A stretch of DNA of 11,026 nucleotides from an uncultured Peptococcaceae bacterium (GCA_900556545.1 USPE01000042.1:1-11026); one strand, 5' to 3'. Positions 1 to 5,831 are shown, counted from the first letter of the stretch. Notes: a model not told the origin generated them from the sequence alone. Program-made: numbers and translations.

Positions 1-102
1 CAGCAGCTGATGCAGGCAGTAGAAACCGCGCACATCAGCAATATATCTTTAACAGAATTGCAGGAAATGTTAACTCTGCTTTACGGAGGCGAAGAATCAT
101 GA
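1..102 (+). CDS. GntR-family transcriptional regulator (YtrA-like), C-terminal fragment
   Basis: Only the last 33 codons are inside the window; the reading frame is open from base 1 and stops with TGA at 100-102. The visible residues form an amphipathic helix (QQLMQAVETAHISN) followed by SLTELQEMLTLLYGGEE. This resembles the short C-terminal helical tail of YtrA-type GntR regulators, which lack a large effector domain. The stop overlaps the start of the ABC ATPase as ATGA, so the two are translationally coupled. In known ytr-type operons this regulator represses its own transporter genes, and I infer the same role here. The DNA-binding domain lies outside the window, so the family call rests on the tail and the gene order. 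Confidence 0.6.
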   Translation, partial: QQLMQAVETAHISNISLTELQEMLTLLYGGEES

Positions 103-947
103 CATATGCGTTAGAATTAAAAAATGTGACCAAAAATTATACAAACTTTACACTGCAGAATATATCTTTGGTGCTGCCCAAAGGCTGCATTATGGGATTG
201 ATTGGTGAAAACGGAGCAGGTAAAAGCACGTTGATCAAGCTGATGCTGAACCTGATTCAGCGGGACGGCGGCGAGATTGATGTGCTGGATGTACCGGCAG
301 AGGTTTTTTCTGCAGAGCGAAATGCGCATATTGGCGTGGTTATGGATGAGTGCCATATTCCGGATATGCTCAATGTACGGCAGGTCAATCAGATTATGCA
401 GGATATTTATCCCAACTGGCAGTCTGATGTGTTCAGACAGCTGACCGCGCGGTTTGGTTTACCGGAAAAAGGCAAAATTAAAACTTATTCCCGCGGCATG
501 AAAATGAAATTATCCATCGCTGTGGCGCTGAGCCACGACGCGCAGCTGCTGATTTTGGACGAAGCCACCAGCGGGCTGGACCCAGTGGTGCGGGATGAAA
601 TTTTGGATATTTTTCTGGAATTTATGCAGGATGAAAATCATGCCATTTTGATGGCTTCTCATATCACCAGCGATTTAGAAAAAGTTTGCGATTACATTAC
701 CTATATTCACAAAGGACATATTGAACTGAGTATGGAAAAAGACAGGCTGCTGGAAGAATACGCCATTTTCAAAGGGACTGAAGAACAGCTGCGGGATATT
801 GCGCCAGAGGCTATTTTGCGTGTTCGGCGGCAGCAGTTTGGCGTAGAAGCTTTAGTAAAACGGGAGCAGGTAAACGGAGCCTTGGTTTTGGAACGGCCTA
901 CGCTGGAAAGCATTATGCTGTTCTTTAATAAAGGATCGCAGCGGTAA
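99..947 (+). CDS. ABC transporter ATP-binding protein (YtrB-like)
   Basis: A 282-aa nucleotide-binding subunit that would energise the permease downstream. Walker A is GENGAGKST (residues 36-44). The signature loop is the variant SRGMKMKLSIA (131-141) in place of LSGGQ. Walker B is LLILDE (150-155), the D-loop SGLD (158-161), and the switch histidine is in ASHIT (H188). The Q-loop position reads VVMDE, an acidic replacement often seen in this ABC-2 subgroup. The C-terminal ~80 residues after the ATPase core match the usual extension of this family. GGAGG at 85-89 lies 9 bases before the ATG, and the start overlaps the upstream stop, which fixes the start. The substrate cannot be read from sequence; relatives are linked to cell-envelope stress or peptide export. 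Confidence 0.93.
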   Translation: MTYALELKNVTKNYTNFTLQNISLVLPKGCIMGLIGENGAGKSTLIKLMLNLIQRDGGEIDVLDVPAEVFSAERNAHIGVVMDECHIPDMLNVRQVNQIMQDIYPNWQSDVFRQLTARFGLPEKGKIKTYSRGMKMKLSIAVALSHDAQLLILDEATSGLDPVVRDEILDIFLEFMQDENHAILMASHITSDLEKVCDYITYIHKGHIELSMEKDRLLEEYAIFKGTEEQLRDIAPEAILRVRRQQFGVEALVKREQVNGALVLERPTLESIMLFFNKGSQR

Positions 948-964
948 CAAAAGAAGGCAACGCC

Positions 965-1024
965 ATGAGAGGCTTGCTTTTAAACAAAGATACCGTATCT
1001 ATCACATGGAGGGAGAACCAATGA
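965..1024 (+). pseudogene. 19-codon micro-ORF, possible remnant of a second ABC-2 permease start
   Basis: Between the ATPase and the permease lies a short frame starting MRGLLLNKD and ending at TGA 1022-1024. It has an upstream purine-rich AAGAAGG (about 951-957), and its stop overlaps the permease start as ATGA. Its first residues resemble the permease start (MKGLLRKE) and the typical M-K-G-L-L-x-K-D opening of ABC-2 permeases. I infer either a leftover of a duplicated permease gene or a translated coupling peptide. It is too short to exclude chance. Confidence 0.3.
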
Positions 1025-1668
1025 AAGGGTTATTACGAAAAGAAATGTTAGCTTTAAAAAGTACGTTTAGTATATTGGTGGTGTTTGTGCTGGTATATGC
1101 GATCATCGGTGTGATGGGCGATAATTCCAGTATGGTGTCCGGTGTGCTGGCTGTGATTTTGATGATGCTGCCCGCCAATTCTATCTCCTATGATGAATTT
1201 TATCATTGGGATAAATATGCACTGACTATGCCCATATCCCGCCAAAAAATAGTGCAGAGTAAATATCTGCTTTGCTTTTTGCTGTTTGGTCTGTTTTTGG
1301 TGGTTGGCGTTACCTTCTCCGGACTGGTGGACGGCAACTGGGTTGATGCGCTGCTTACCAATCTGCTGGTAGCTGCCATGTCCCTGCTGATGTCGGTGAT
1401 TGCGCTGCCCTGCATGTTCAAGTGGGGCGCGCAGCGCGGACGTTTGATTATTGTGCTGCTGTGCGGTGTGGCAGGCGCCTTAATTGCGATACTGGTTATT
1501 TCTCTGAAAACAGGAGACCTTGCCAGAGAAATGAGAGTTGGCGAAATGATGCAGGGTATGCTGCTGAGCAACGGCATCTTATTGGGTGTTGCATTGATTG
1601 TAACAGCCATTGCAACAATCATATCCTATCGGATCTCCTGCCGTATTTACAACAACAAGCAATTTTAA
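1021..1668 (+). CDS. ABC-2 type transporter permease (ABC2_membrane_5-like)
   Basis: A 215-aa integral membrane protein, partner of the ATPase 73 bases upstream. Hydrophobic segments lie at about residues 16-33, 41-54, 83-101, 110-131, 141-161 and 181-203, giving about six membrane spans. The cytoplasmic stretch SYDEF-HWDKYALTMPISR (56-74), followed by a lysine-rich segment and KY, is typical of the ABC2_membrane_5 family (D-x-x-x-x-W-[DE]-[KR]-[YF]-x-x-[ST]-[LM]-P). An in-frame ATG at 1006 would add five residues. I chose 1021 because GGAGGGAG (1008-1015) sits five bases before it and would be inside the longer version. The length of ~215 aa is normal for the family. The transported compound is unknown. 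Confidence 0.9.
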   Translation: MKGLLRKEMLALKSTFSILVVFVLVYAIIGVMGDNSSMVSGVLAVILMMLPANSISYDEFYHWDKYALTMPISRQKIVQSKYLLCFLLFGLFLVVGVTFSGLVDGNWVDALLTNLLVAAMSLLMSVIALPCMFKWGAQRGRLIIVLLCGVAGALIAILVISLKTGDLAREMRVGEMMQGMLLSNGILLGVALIVTAIATIISYRISCRIYNNKQF

Positions 1669-1803
1669 AGCTGTGGTTTGTGCTGCTGTTGAGTAGGATG
1701 CCAATGCAGTCTCAATAGCAGATTCGCTTTTGGAATTGTTTGTTGCTGCTGAAACCAGATTGTTCCAAGTATCACAAATAAATTGCTTACTGTGGTTTCT
1801 CAT
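1579..1803 (-). other. Antisense open frame with coding-like start, doubtful gene
   Basis: A 74-codon frame runs opposite the permease 3' end. Its first ~48 residues, from the non-coding gap, have a natural-looking composition (for example AIETALASYSTAAQTTALKL), while the rest is antisense to the permease and Cys/Asn-rich. A stop codon lies directly before the ATG and no Shine-Dalgarno is visible. It may be a decayed fragment of a small helical protein gene now fused to permease antisense, or chance. The same DNA can form the hairpin at 1683-1721. Confidence 0.18.
1683..1721 (+). other. Hairpin downstream of the permease
   Basis: CTGCTGTTGAG (1683-1693) pairs with CTCAATAGCAG (1711-1721): ten Watson-Crick pairs plus one G-T, around a 17-base loop, starting 15 bases after the permease stop. 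The nearest T stretch (CGCTTTTGG) begins five bases after the stem, so it is a weak terminator at best and could instead protect the mRNA 3' end. Confidence 0.35.
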
Positions 1804-1962
1804 TTACTGCACCGGATACTATTAGAGGGCTAACATGTAATCATTTTTGGTGTAAAACAGAATTTATGAGAGAAAAAGTGCTAACAATAAGAGGAAGAAT
1901 GTCTGAAAATGGCTCTAATACCGACAATTTATAACCATAAGAAAAGTTTTTACTAAAAATTG
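1804..1962. other. AT-rich spacer with no supported feature
   Basis: This stretch lies between the antisense frame and the promoter at 1963. I see no coding frame with a convincing ribosome binding site, no strong hairpin and no repeat. The only start with a purine-rich lead is an 11-codon frame at 1899-1934, which is treated as chance. Confidence 0.5.
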
Positions 1963-1991
1963 TTGTCAAAAAAAAGAGAATAGCGTACAAT
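1963..1991 (+). promoter_or_regulatory. Sigma-A type promoter for the candidate small RNA
   Basis: TTGTCA (1963-1968) and TACAAT (1986-1991) are separated by exactly 17 bases; each differs from consensus by one base. Transcription would start near 1998. The spacer and upstream DNA are rich in A and T. Confidence 0.75.
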
Positions 1992-1997
1992 AGAGAA

Positions 1998-2110
1998 AGC
2001 AGAGTTGTGAAGCGATTCGCATAAGTCGACTAACCAATCAAACACACACAAGACTGGCTTTGCTAATAGATGCTTTGAGGGAGATTTCCCCTAAGGCATC
2101 TTTTTTTTTT
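1998..2110 (+). ncRNA. Candidate ~110-nt small RNA or leader RNA, unknown family
   Basis: The stretch from the predicted start (~1998) to the T-run holds no ORF but is bounded by a near-consensus promoter and a strong intrinsic terminator. Visible pairing: AAAGC (1996-2000) with GCTTT (2057-2061) and TTGTG with CACAA inside it, enclosing a small GCGA-TTCGC type hairpin and an unpaired A/C-rich segment (CAATCAAACACACACA). It does not match the core motifs I know for TPP, SAM, T-box, ZTP, PRPP, fluoride, guanidine, glycine, 6S or SRP RNAs. It could be a free small RNA, or an attenuator leader of pdxK whose read-through continues into the gene. Confidence 0.55.
2069..2110 (+). terminator. Strong Rho-independent terminator
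   Basis: GATGC (2069-2073) pairs with GCATC (2096-2100); the stem continues through TTTG, then GGGA (2079-2082) with TCCC (2087-2090), closing a four-base GATT loop with only one mismatch and two G-T pairs. Ten T residues follow directly (2101-2110). It ends the small transcript begun at 1963 and insulates or attenuates pdxK. Confidence 0.85.
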
Positions 2111-2121
2111 GCGTATTTTCG

Positions 2122-2145
2122 TGTACAATATGTGCATAGTGTACA
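2122..2145 (+). promoter_or_regulatory. pdxK -10 region with paired TGTACA boxes
   Basis: TGTACA occurs at 2122-2127 and again at 2140-2145, 12 bases apart, each copy being a perfect palindrome. The first overlaps TACAAT (2124-2129), a good -10 box for pdxK, though the region 17 bases upstream is only the terminator T-run, giving a poor -35. The layout suits a dimeric regulator binding over the -10 and start site. This is an inference from symmetry only. Confidence 0.4.
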
Positions 2146-2162
2146 GGAAGTGGGGCTACAGA

Positions 2163-3005
2163 ATGAAACGAGAATTTAAACGGGTGATGGCTGTTCATGA
2201 TTTGTCCGGATTGGGCCGTTCATCCTTGATGGCAATAACACCGGTGCTGTCGGTTATGGGCGTGCAGGTTTGTCCTGTGCCTACCGCGGTGCTGTCTACC
2301 CAAACCAGCGGATTTACTGATTATACTTTTGTAGATTTAACAGATACCATGCCGGCTTATTTAAAGCACTGGCAGCAGCTGCATATGGATTTTGACTGCA
2401 TTTACAGCGGCTTTTTAGGCTCTGCTCAACAAATTGCAATTATGGAAAACACATTGGATACCTTTGCAGATGCGGATACTTTGGTGGTGATCGACCCTGT
2501 GCTGGGTGATGACAATGCGCTGTATGATACCATGGATGATATCATGGTGCAGCGAATGGTTCACCTGATTCGCCGAGCCCATATCATTACACCCAATGTG
2601 ACAGAGGTAAAACTGCTGTTGGGATTGCCGTTGGATACAGCCATACTGGCAGAAAATTTGGAGCCGCTGACAGCGCAGCTAAGCGCCATGGGTCCGGAAA
2701 CCGTTATTGTTACCGGCGTGCATGATTGCAACGATGGCCGCTGCGTATGCTGTTATCAACGGCCAACCCAATCCTTTGAACAGATTGCCTATCGGGAACT
2801 GCCGGTCAGCTATCCCGGCACCGGCGATATTTTTACCGCTGTCTTGATTGGCGGGCTGCTGCAGGGCCGCACGTTGCAGGAGAGCGTCAAGCTGTCGGCT
2901 GATTTTATTTGTCATGCGGTGGAAGATGCCATCGAAGCGGCAGAACCGGTGCGGGACGGTGTGCAGTTAGAAAAAAATTTATATCGGCTGTGTGCGGTGA
3001 AATAG
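2163..3005 (+). CDS. pdxK: Pyridoxal/pyridoxamine kinase (PdxK/PdxY type)
   Basis: A 280-aa ribokinase-fold enzyme that phosphorylates pyridoxal, pyridoxine or pyridoxamine with ATP in the B6 salvage pathway. Seen in order: the N-terminal vitamin-binding motif VHDLSGLGRSS (11-21), S-T-Q-T-S-G-F (45-51), the ATP-loop DPVLGDDNALYD (111-122), TPN-TE (143-148), and the anion-hole motif GTGD (219-222), whose Asp222 is the catalytic base of the family. The length is standard. The frame extends upstream to a TTG at 2109, but that lies in the terminator T-run. ATG 2163 gives the family start and is preceded by AGGAAGTGGGG (2145-2155). It is closed by the terminator at 3040-3070. Some family members act on hydroxymethylpyrimidine (ThiD-like); the DPVLGD and length favour the B6 kinase. 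Confidence 0.92.
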   Translation: MKREFKRVMAVHDLSGLGRSSLMAITPVLSVMGVQVCPVPTAVLSTQTSGFTDYTFVDLTDTMPAYLKHWQQLHMDFDCIYSGFLGSAQQIAIMENTLDTFADADTLVVIDPVLGDDNALYDTMDDIMVQRMVHLIRRAHIITPNVTEVKLLLGLPLDTAILAENLEPLTAQLSAMGPETVIVTGVHDCNDGRCVCCYQRPTQSFEQIAYRELPVSYPGTGDIFTAVLIGGLLQGRTLQESVKLSADFICHAVEDAIEAAEPVRDGVQLEKNLYRLCAVK

Positions 3006-3039
3006 AGGTACTGCACATAAAACCAGTCGCCATTGGGCA

Positions 3040-3070
3040 CCCTATCCAGAAACATTGGATAGGGGTTTTT
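3040..3070 (+). terminator. Intrinsic terminator whose 3' arm carries the next gene's Shine-Dalgarno
   Basis: CCCTATCCA (3040-3048) pairs perfectly over nine bases with TGGATAGGG (3056-3064) around a seven-base loop, followed by G and five Ts (3066-3070). It terminates pdxK transcription. The only purine-rich site before the deacetylase ATG at 3075 is GGATAGGGG (3057-3065), which is the 3' arm itself, so any mRNA that reads through would have that site paired. Confidence 0.85.
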
Positions 3071-3074
3071 ATTT

Positions 3075-3914
3075 ATGAAACGATTAAAAGATGAACAATT
3101 GCGGGCCGTTGCTTTGGCCTGCGGCTTATTGCTGATGATGGGCTGGTTTACCCTGACTGCCGCCCAGCTGCACCAAGAGCAGGCACCGGCGGGCAGCGAC
3201 TTTACCCAGGCGGCGGTGCCGGTGCTGATGTACCATCATTTATTGCCGGAAGCCGATATGACAGGACTATTTCAGGATAATAACGTAGCAATCAGTGTAG
3301 AACAGTTTGCGCAGGATATGCAGACATTAAAAGAACGAGGCTATCAAACCATCAGCCTGCGGCAGCTGGAAGCCTTTGTGCGGGAAGAACAGCCGCTGCC
3401 GCCCAAAAGTGTGCTGATTACCTTCGATGATGGCTATCTGAGCAACAAACAGTACGCCATGCCCATTTTGCAGGAACATGGCTATACCGCTGTTATTTTT
3501 GCTCTGACCGGTTGGATGGAACAGCAGCCGCAGACCTTTAACGTAAAAGGGCTGCAATATCTCAGCTGGCCGGAGATAAAAGAAATGCGCCAAACCTTTC
3601 AGTTTGCCAGTCATACCGATGATCTGCATAATTTATCTTGGAATGGAAAAGGCAAGCTTACCACCGTATCTAATCAGGAATTGCAGGAGGATATTCAGCG
3701 GTCGGTGCGAAAACTACAAGGGACAACCTATTTTTCTTATCCCTATGGTCACTATACCGAGGCCGCCCGTACCATCTTGCAGCAGCAGGGCATCACATTG
3801 GCCTTTACAGTAGAGCCAAGGCATGTGCAGGCCGGTGACGATCCGCTTACCCTGGGCCGCTGGGATATGTATCAGTACAGCATAGAAGATGTACTGCAGC
3901 AAAAACGAAAATAA
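3075..3914 (+). CDS. Membrane-anchored polysaccharide deacetylase (NodB domain, PgaB/IcaB-like)
   Basis: A 279-aa zinc-type carbohydrate esterase family 4 protein that should remove acetyl groups from an extracellular N-acetylated glycan. Residues 11-30 form one uncleaved signal-anchor (ALACGLLLMMGWFTLTAA). Then come VPVLMYHH (48-55), typical of the exopolysaccharide-deacetylase branch; motif 1 TFDDGY (116-121, catalytic Asp118 and metal Asp119); motif 2 SHTDDLH (179-185) with His180 and His185; and motif 3 SYPYG (221-225). The His-x4-His spacing is that of PgaB-type enzymes rather than the His-x3-His of peptidoglycan deacetylases. It starts 4 bases after a terminator T-run. No glycan synthesis genes are in the window, so the substrate (poly-GlcNAc, wall polymer or peptidoglycan) is open. 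Confidence 0.9.
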   Translation: MKRLKDEQLRAVALACGLLLMMGWFTLTAAQLHQEQAPAGSDFTQAAVPVLMYHHLLPEADMTGLFQDNNVAISVEQFAQDMQTLKERGYQTISLRQLEAFVREEQPLPPKSVLITFDDGYLSNKQYAMPILQEHGYTAVIFALTGWMEQQPQTFNVKGLQYLSWPEIKEMRQTFQFASHTDDLHNLSWNGKGKLTTVSNQELQEDIQRSVRKLQGTTYFSYPYGHYTEAARTILQQQGITLAFTVEPRHVQAGDDPLTLGRWDMYQYSIEDVLQQKRK

Positions 3915-3959
3915 CAGGTTGATAGCGGTGCAGAATTTCTTTCTTTGCCGCAGACATTG

Positions 3960-3968
3960 TGATACAAT
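3960..3968 (+). promoter_or_regulatory. Extended -10 promoter facing the palindromic element
   Basis: TGATACAAT is an extended -10 (TGnTACAAT). The -35 position 17 bases upstream is weak (TTTCTT, 3940-3945). Transcription would begin near 3975 and enter the palindrome at 3992. No gene follows in this direction before the terminator at 4352. Confidence 0.45.
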
Positions 3969-3991
3969 AAAATATATTACGGTCGGCTTGT

Positions 3992-4283
3992 CCTATCTTT
4001 GCCTATCCCTCAGTGGTGCTGGACAATCGCTGAAATGTCTGCCTCAGTTTGGACTTCGTCCACTTCGGTTCAGACATTTGGCGCGATAATCCATCCCAAT
4101 TCGGAATTTTGGCAAAGAATAGGCCAGCCTTATGCGCACAAGTCAGGGAGATGTTTTGTTGCCGTTGTCGAGATTGAAACGGACAGATGCGCAGTTTGTC
4201 TAGCCGAACTGGACGCAGTCCAAAGTGAGGCAGACATACAAGTAGATGTCTGGTGAACGAGGGCAGGCAACAAACAGTCTCCC
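3992..4283. repeat. ~290-bp imperfect palindrome built of two mirrored self-folding halves
   Basis: The centre is CTTATGCGCACAAG (4129-4142). Positions 4035-4068 match the reverse complement of 4204-4237 at 31 of 34 bases, and the symmetry continues outward to TTTGCC near 3998 and GGCAA at 4266-4270. Each half also folds alone. Left half: CCTATCTTTGCC (3992-4003) with GGCAAAGAATAGG (4111-4123), ATCGC (4026-4030) with GCGAT (4083-4087), AAATGTCTG (4033-4041) with CAGACATTT (4071-4079), tip TGGAC-TTC-GTCCA (4050-4062). Right half: GGGAGA (4146-4151) with TCTCCC (4278-4283), TTTGTTGCC (4155-4163) with GGCAACAAA (4266-4274), TGTCT (4197-4201) with AGACA (4232-4236), tip TGGAC-GCA-GTCCA (4210-4222). 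It could be a MITE-like mobile repeat or a structured RNA. I see no clear target-site duplication and no transposase. Confidence 0.8.
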
Positions 4284-4345
4284 GATAATACATCATCGCA
4301 AATACAATTGCAGTGTTAAAAAATCCAAAAAATGGAAAGTACACC

Positions 4346-4376
4346 AAAAATGCCTGCCGGTGGCAGGCTTTCTTTC
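4346..4376. terminator. Bidirectional intrinsic terminator
   Basis: GCCTGCC (4352-4358) pairs perfectly with GGCAGGC (4362-4368) around a three-base GGT loop. Five A residues precede it (4346-4350), giving a T-run for the minus-strand gene ending at 4449, and TTTCTTT follows it on the plus strand, serving any transcript through the palindrome. Confidence 0.75.
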
Positions 4377-4388
4377 ATTACTTATTTG

Positions 4389-4411
4389 TGTTAGCCAATT
4401 TGCGGCTAACA
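4389..4411. other. Eight-base-pair hairpin downstream of the minus-strand gene
   Basis: TGTTAGCC (4389-4396) pairs perfectly with GGCTAACA (4404-4411) around a seven-base loop. No T-run follows on either strand. It lies between the stop of the minus-strand gene (4449) and the terminator at 4352, so it may be an additional 3' mRNA structure. Confidence 0.45.
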
Positions 4412-4448
4412 TGAATGTTTCATATGAAAAATTGCATAGTCGGCTGTG

Positions 4449-4904
4449 CTATTGAATGATCAACATCCGCGGATAATCCCCGCTCTTAAACTTCTGATTA
4501 TCGCATTCTTTCGTTAATACCTCCATCGACAATTCTTCCGTGGTGGTATAGGTGCGATGCAAATGCACCAGCTCCTCATGAATTTGCTCCCACTGCTCCG
4601 CACCCAAATCAATGGTCCAAAGTTCACACCGCTGACCGGACTGACAATTTTTCTTCAAATATTGGTACAAACGCTGTACCCGCTCCTCTGTATACTCCAG
4701 ATTCAGCCGATAAATATGTTTCAATTTGGTGTATGCAGTAATATCCACAAACAAATAACCAATCATTTCCTGCACAATTTCCAAATCGCCCAAATCGTCC
4801 ATAGACTCAAACTGACTTCTATCCCGCCCGTCCGGATAGTGCAGCTTTGGACTAAGCAATGCCGGCAACTCATATTCGCTGGCAATAAACTGATATAAAC
4901 GAAT
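4449..4904 (-). CDS. Hypothetical protein, unrecognised, probable AUU start
   Basis: I do not recognise the family. The 151-aa product is soluble and acidic, with no membrane segment, beginning (M)AIRLYQFIASEYELPALL and ending YPRMLIIQ. It is rich in helix-forming and charged residues (EERVQRLYQYLKK, EQWEQIHEELVHLH). The frame is open back to a TGA upstream and contains no ATG near its 5' end. The strong Shine-Dalgarno GGGGGAGG (reverse complement of 4911-4918) is six bases before an ATT codon at 4902-4904, the start chosen here. TTG at 4868 is possible but has no ribosome site and would discard the coding-like AIRLYQFIASEYE. A promoter lies about 90 bases upstream and a terminator at 4346-4368. 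Confidence 0.7.
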   Translation of the reverse strand: MRLYQFIASEYELPALLSPKLHYPDGRDRSQFESMDDLGDLEIVQEMIGYLFVDITAYTKLKHIYRLNLEYTEERVQRLYQYLKKNCQSGQRCELWTIDLGAEQWEQIHEELVHLHRTYTTTEELSMEVLTKECDNQKFKSGDYPRMLIIQ

Positions 4905-5003
4905 AGCAATCCTCCCCCTTTCCCCAAACCGTAAGATGACAATTGAACTTTTTCAAACCCTTTTCAGATTTCTTTCGCCAAAGCCATCCTTGCGAATAAA
5001 TTC

Positions 5004-5012
5004 ATTGTATCA
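5004..5012 (-). promoter_or_regulatory. Extended -10 promoter for the hypothetical gene
   Basis: Read on the minus strand, TGATACAAT is an extended -10; the -35 position is weak (CTGTTC). It leaves a leader of roughly 80 bases before the GGGGGAGG ribosome site, in which I see no strong structure. Confidence 0.5.
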
Positions 5013-5114
5013 TATCCGACAAAAAAGAACAGCCCCAATTTACAAACCCATTCATTTTCCAGCAACATCCCATCCCTTGCACATCTGCGCCCCACTGCCG
5101 CCCCCATAAAACAG

Positions 5115-5143
5115 ATGACAAACCGTCAGCCATTGTCTATAAT
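5115..5143 (+). promoter_or_regulatory. Sigma-A promoter for the LysE-family exporter
   Basis: ATGACA (5115-5120) and a perfect TATAAT (5138-5143) are 17 bases apart. The start site would be near 5150, giving a leader of about 67 bases before the ATG at 5217. The gap 5013-5114 behind it shows nothing else I can support. Confidence 0.75.
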
Positions 5144-5216
5144 GAAGCAATAACAAAAAATATCCGATTTTTCACAGATACACAACCAATCCACACACAA
5201 CAGAGAGGAGCTTTTT

Positions 5217-5831
5217 ATGCTGTATTTTCTGCAGGGACTCACCATGGGCCTGGCCTATGTAGCGCCCATCGGCTTACAAAATTTATTTGTTATCAATACC
5301 GCCTTATCCGCTTCACGTTCTCGCGCCTTTGGCACCGCTGCCATTGTTATATTTTTTGACATTACACTGGCACTGGCCTGTTTCTTTGGCATCGGCGCCA
5401 TTATGCAGCGTTACACCTGGCTGCAAATGCTGATTCTGTTGGTGGGCAGCCTGATTGTGCTGCACATCGGCATCAGCCTGCTGCGCACCCAAGCGGCCGA
5501 CCTGCACCAAACCCGGCAGCCCCAATCCTGGCGCGCAGTGATTTCCACTGCCTGCGTAGTCACTTGGTTTAATCCACAGGCCATTATCGACGGCACCATG
5601 ATGCTGGGCGCCTTTCATGTAACACTGCCTGCATCCCAATCCTCCCCATTTATTGCAGGGGTGGCACTGGCCTCCTGCCTGTGGTTTTCCGGCCTGACCC
5701 TGCTGGTATCCAAATTTCGCAGCCAATTCAGCGCCCACCTGCTGCAAATCATCAATTTTGTGTGCGGCCTGATCATCGTCTTTTACGGCTGCAAGCTGCT
5801 GTGGAATTTTTTTACACTGCTGCTGCAATAG
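5217..5831 (+). CDS. LysE/ArgO-family amino-acid exporter
   Basis: A 204-aa membrane protein of the LysE superfamily, which exports basic amino acids such as lysine or arginine in proton-coupled fashion. Hydrophobic segments lie at about residues 4-27, 38-62, 68-89, 108-130, 143-165 and 176-202. Family motifs seen are GLAYVAPIGLQN (11-22), a membrane Asp at FFDIT (46-50), and TWFNPQAIIDG (116-126), the conserved N-P helix break of LysE/ArgO. The length is normal. AGAGGAG (5204-5210) lies six bases before the ATG. The gene is a single transcription unit between the promoter at 5115 and the bidirectional terminator at 5880. No LysG/ArgP-type LysR regulator is adjacent. The specificity for lysine or arginine cannot be read. 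Confidence 0.9.
   Translation: MLYFLQGLTMGLAYVAPIGLQNLFVINTALSASRSRAFGTAAIVIFFDITLALACFFGIGAIMQRYTWLQMLILLVGSLIVLHIGISLLRTQAADLHQTRQPQSWRAVISTACVVTWFNPQAIIDGTMMLGAFHVTLPASQSSPFIAGVALASCLWFSGLTLLVSKFRSQFSAHLLQIINFVCGLIIVFYGCKLLWNFFTLLLQ

Noticed and set aside
1006..1020. Earlier ATG for the ABC-2 permease
   Set aside because: It would place the GGAGGGAG ribosome site inside the coding region; 1021 has correct spacing.
1899..1934. 11-codon frame with GAGGA ahead of its ATG
   Set aside because: Too short, spacing of only three bases, no context or recognisable peptide.
2109..2162. N-terminal extension of pdxK from TTG 2109
   Set aside because: It would begin in the terminator T-run and add residues foreign to the family.
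3992..4283. RNase P RNA, tmRNA, 6S RNA, group II intron or retron msr/msd
   Set aside because: None of their conserved cores is visible, and there is no reverse transcriptase or intron domain V nearby.
4003..4347. Long open frames on both strands across the palindrome (114 codons minus, 85 codons plus)
   Set aside because: Both strands give similar peptides (FGLRP repeated) only because the DNA is palindromic; starts are poor, composition is Cys/Arg/His-rich, and the minus frame starts beside a terminator.
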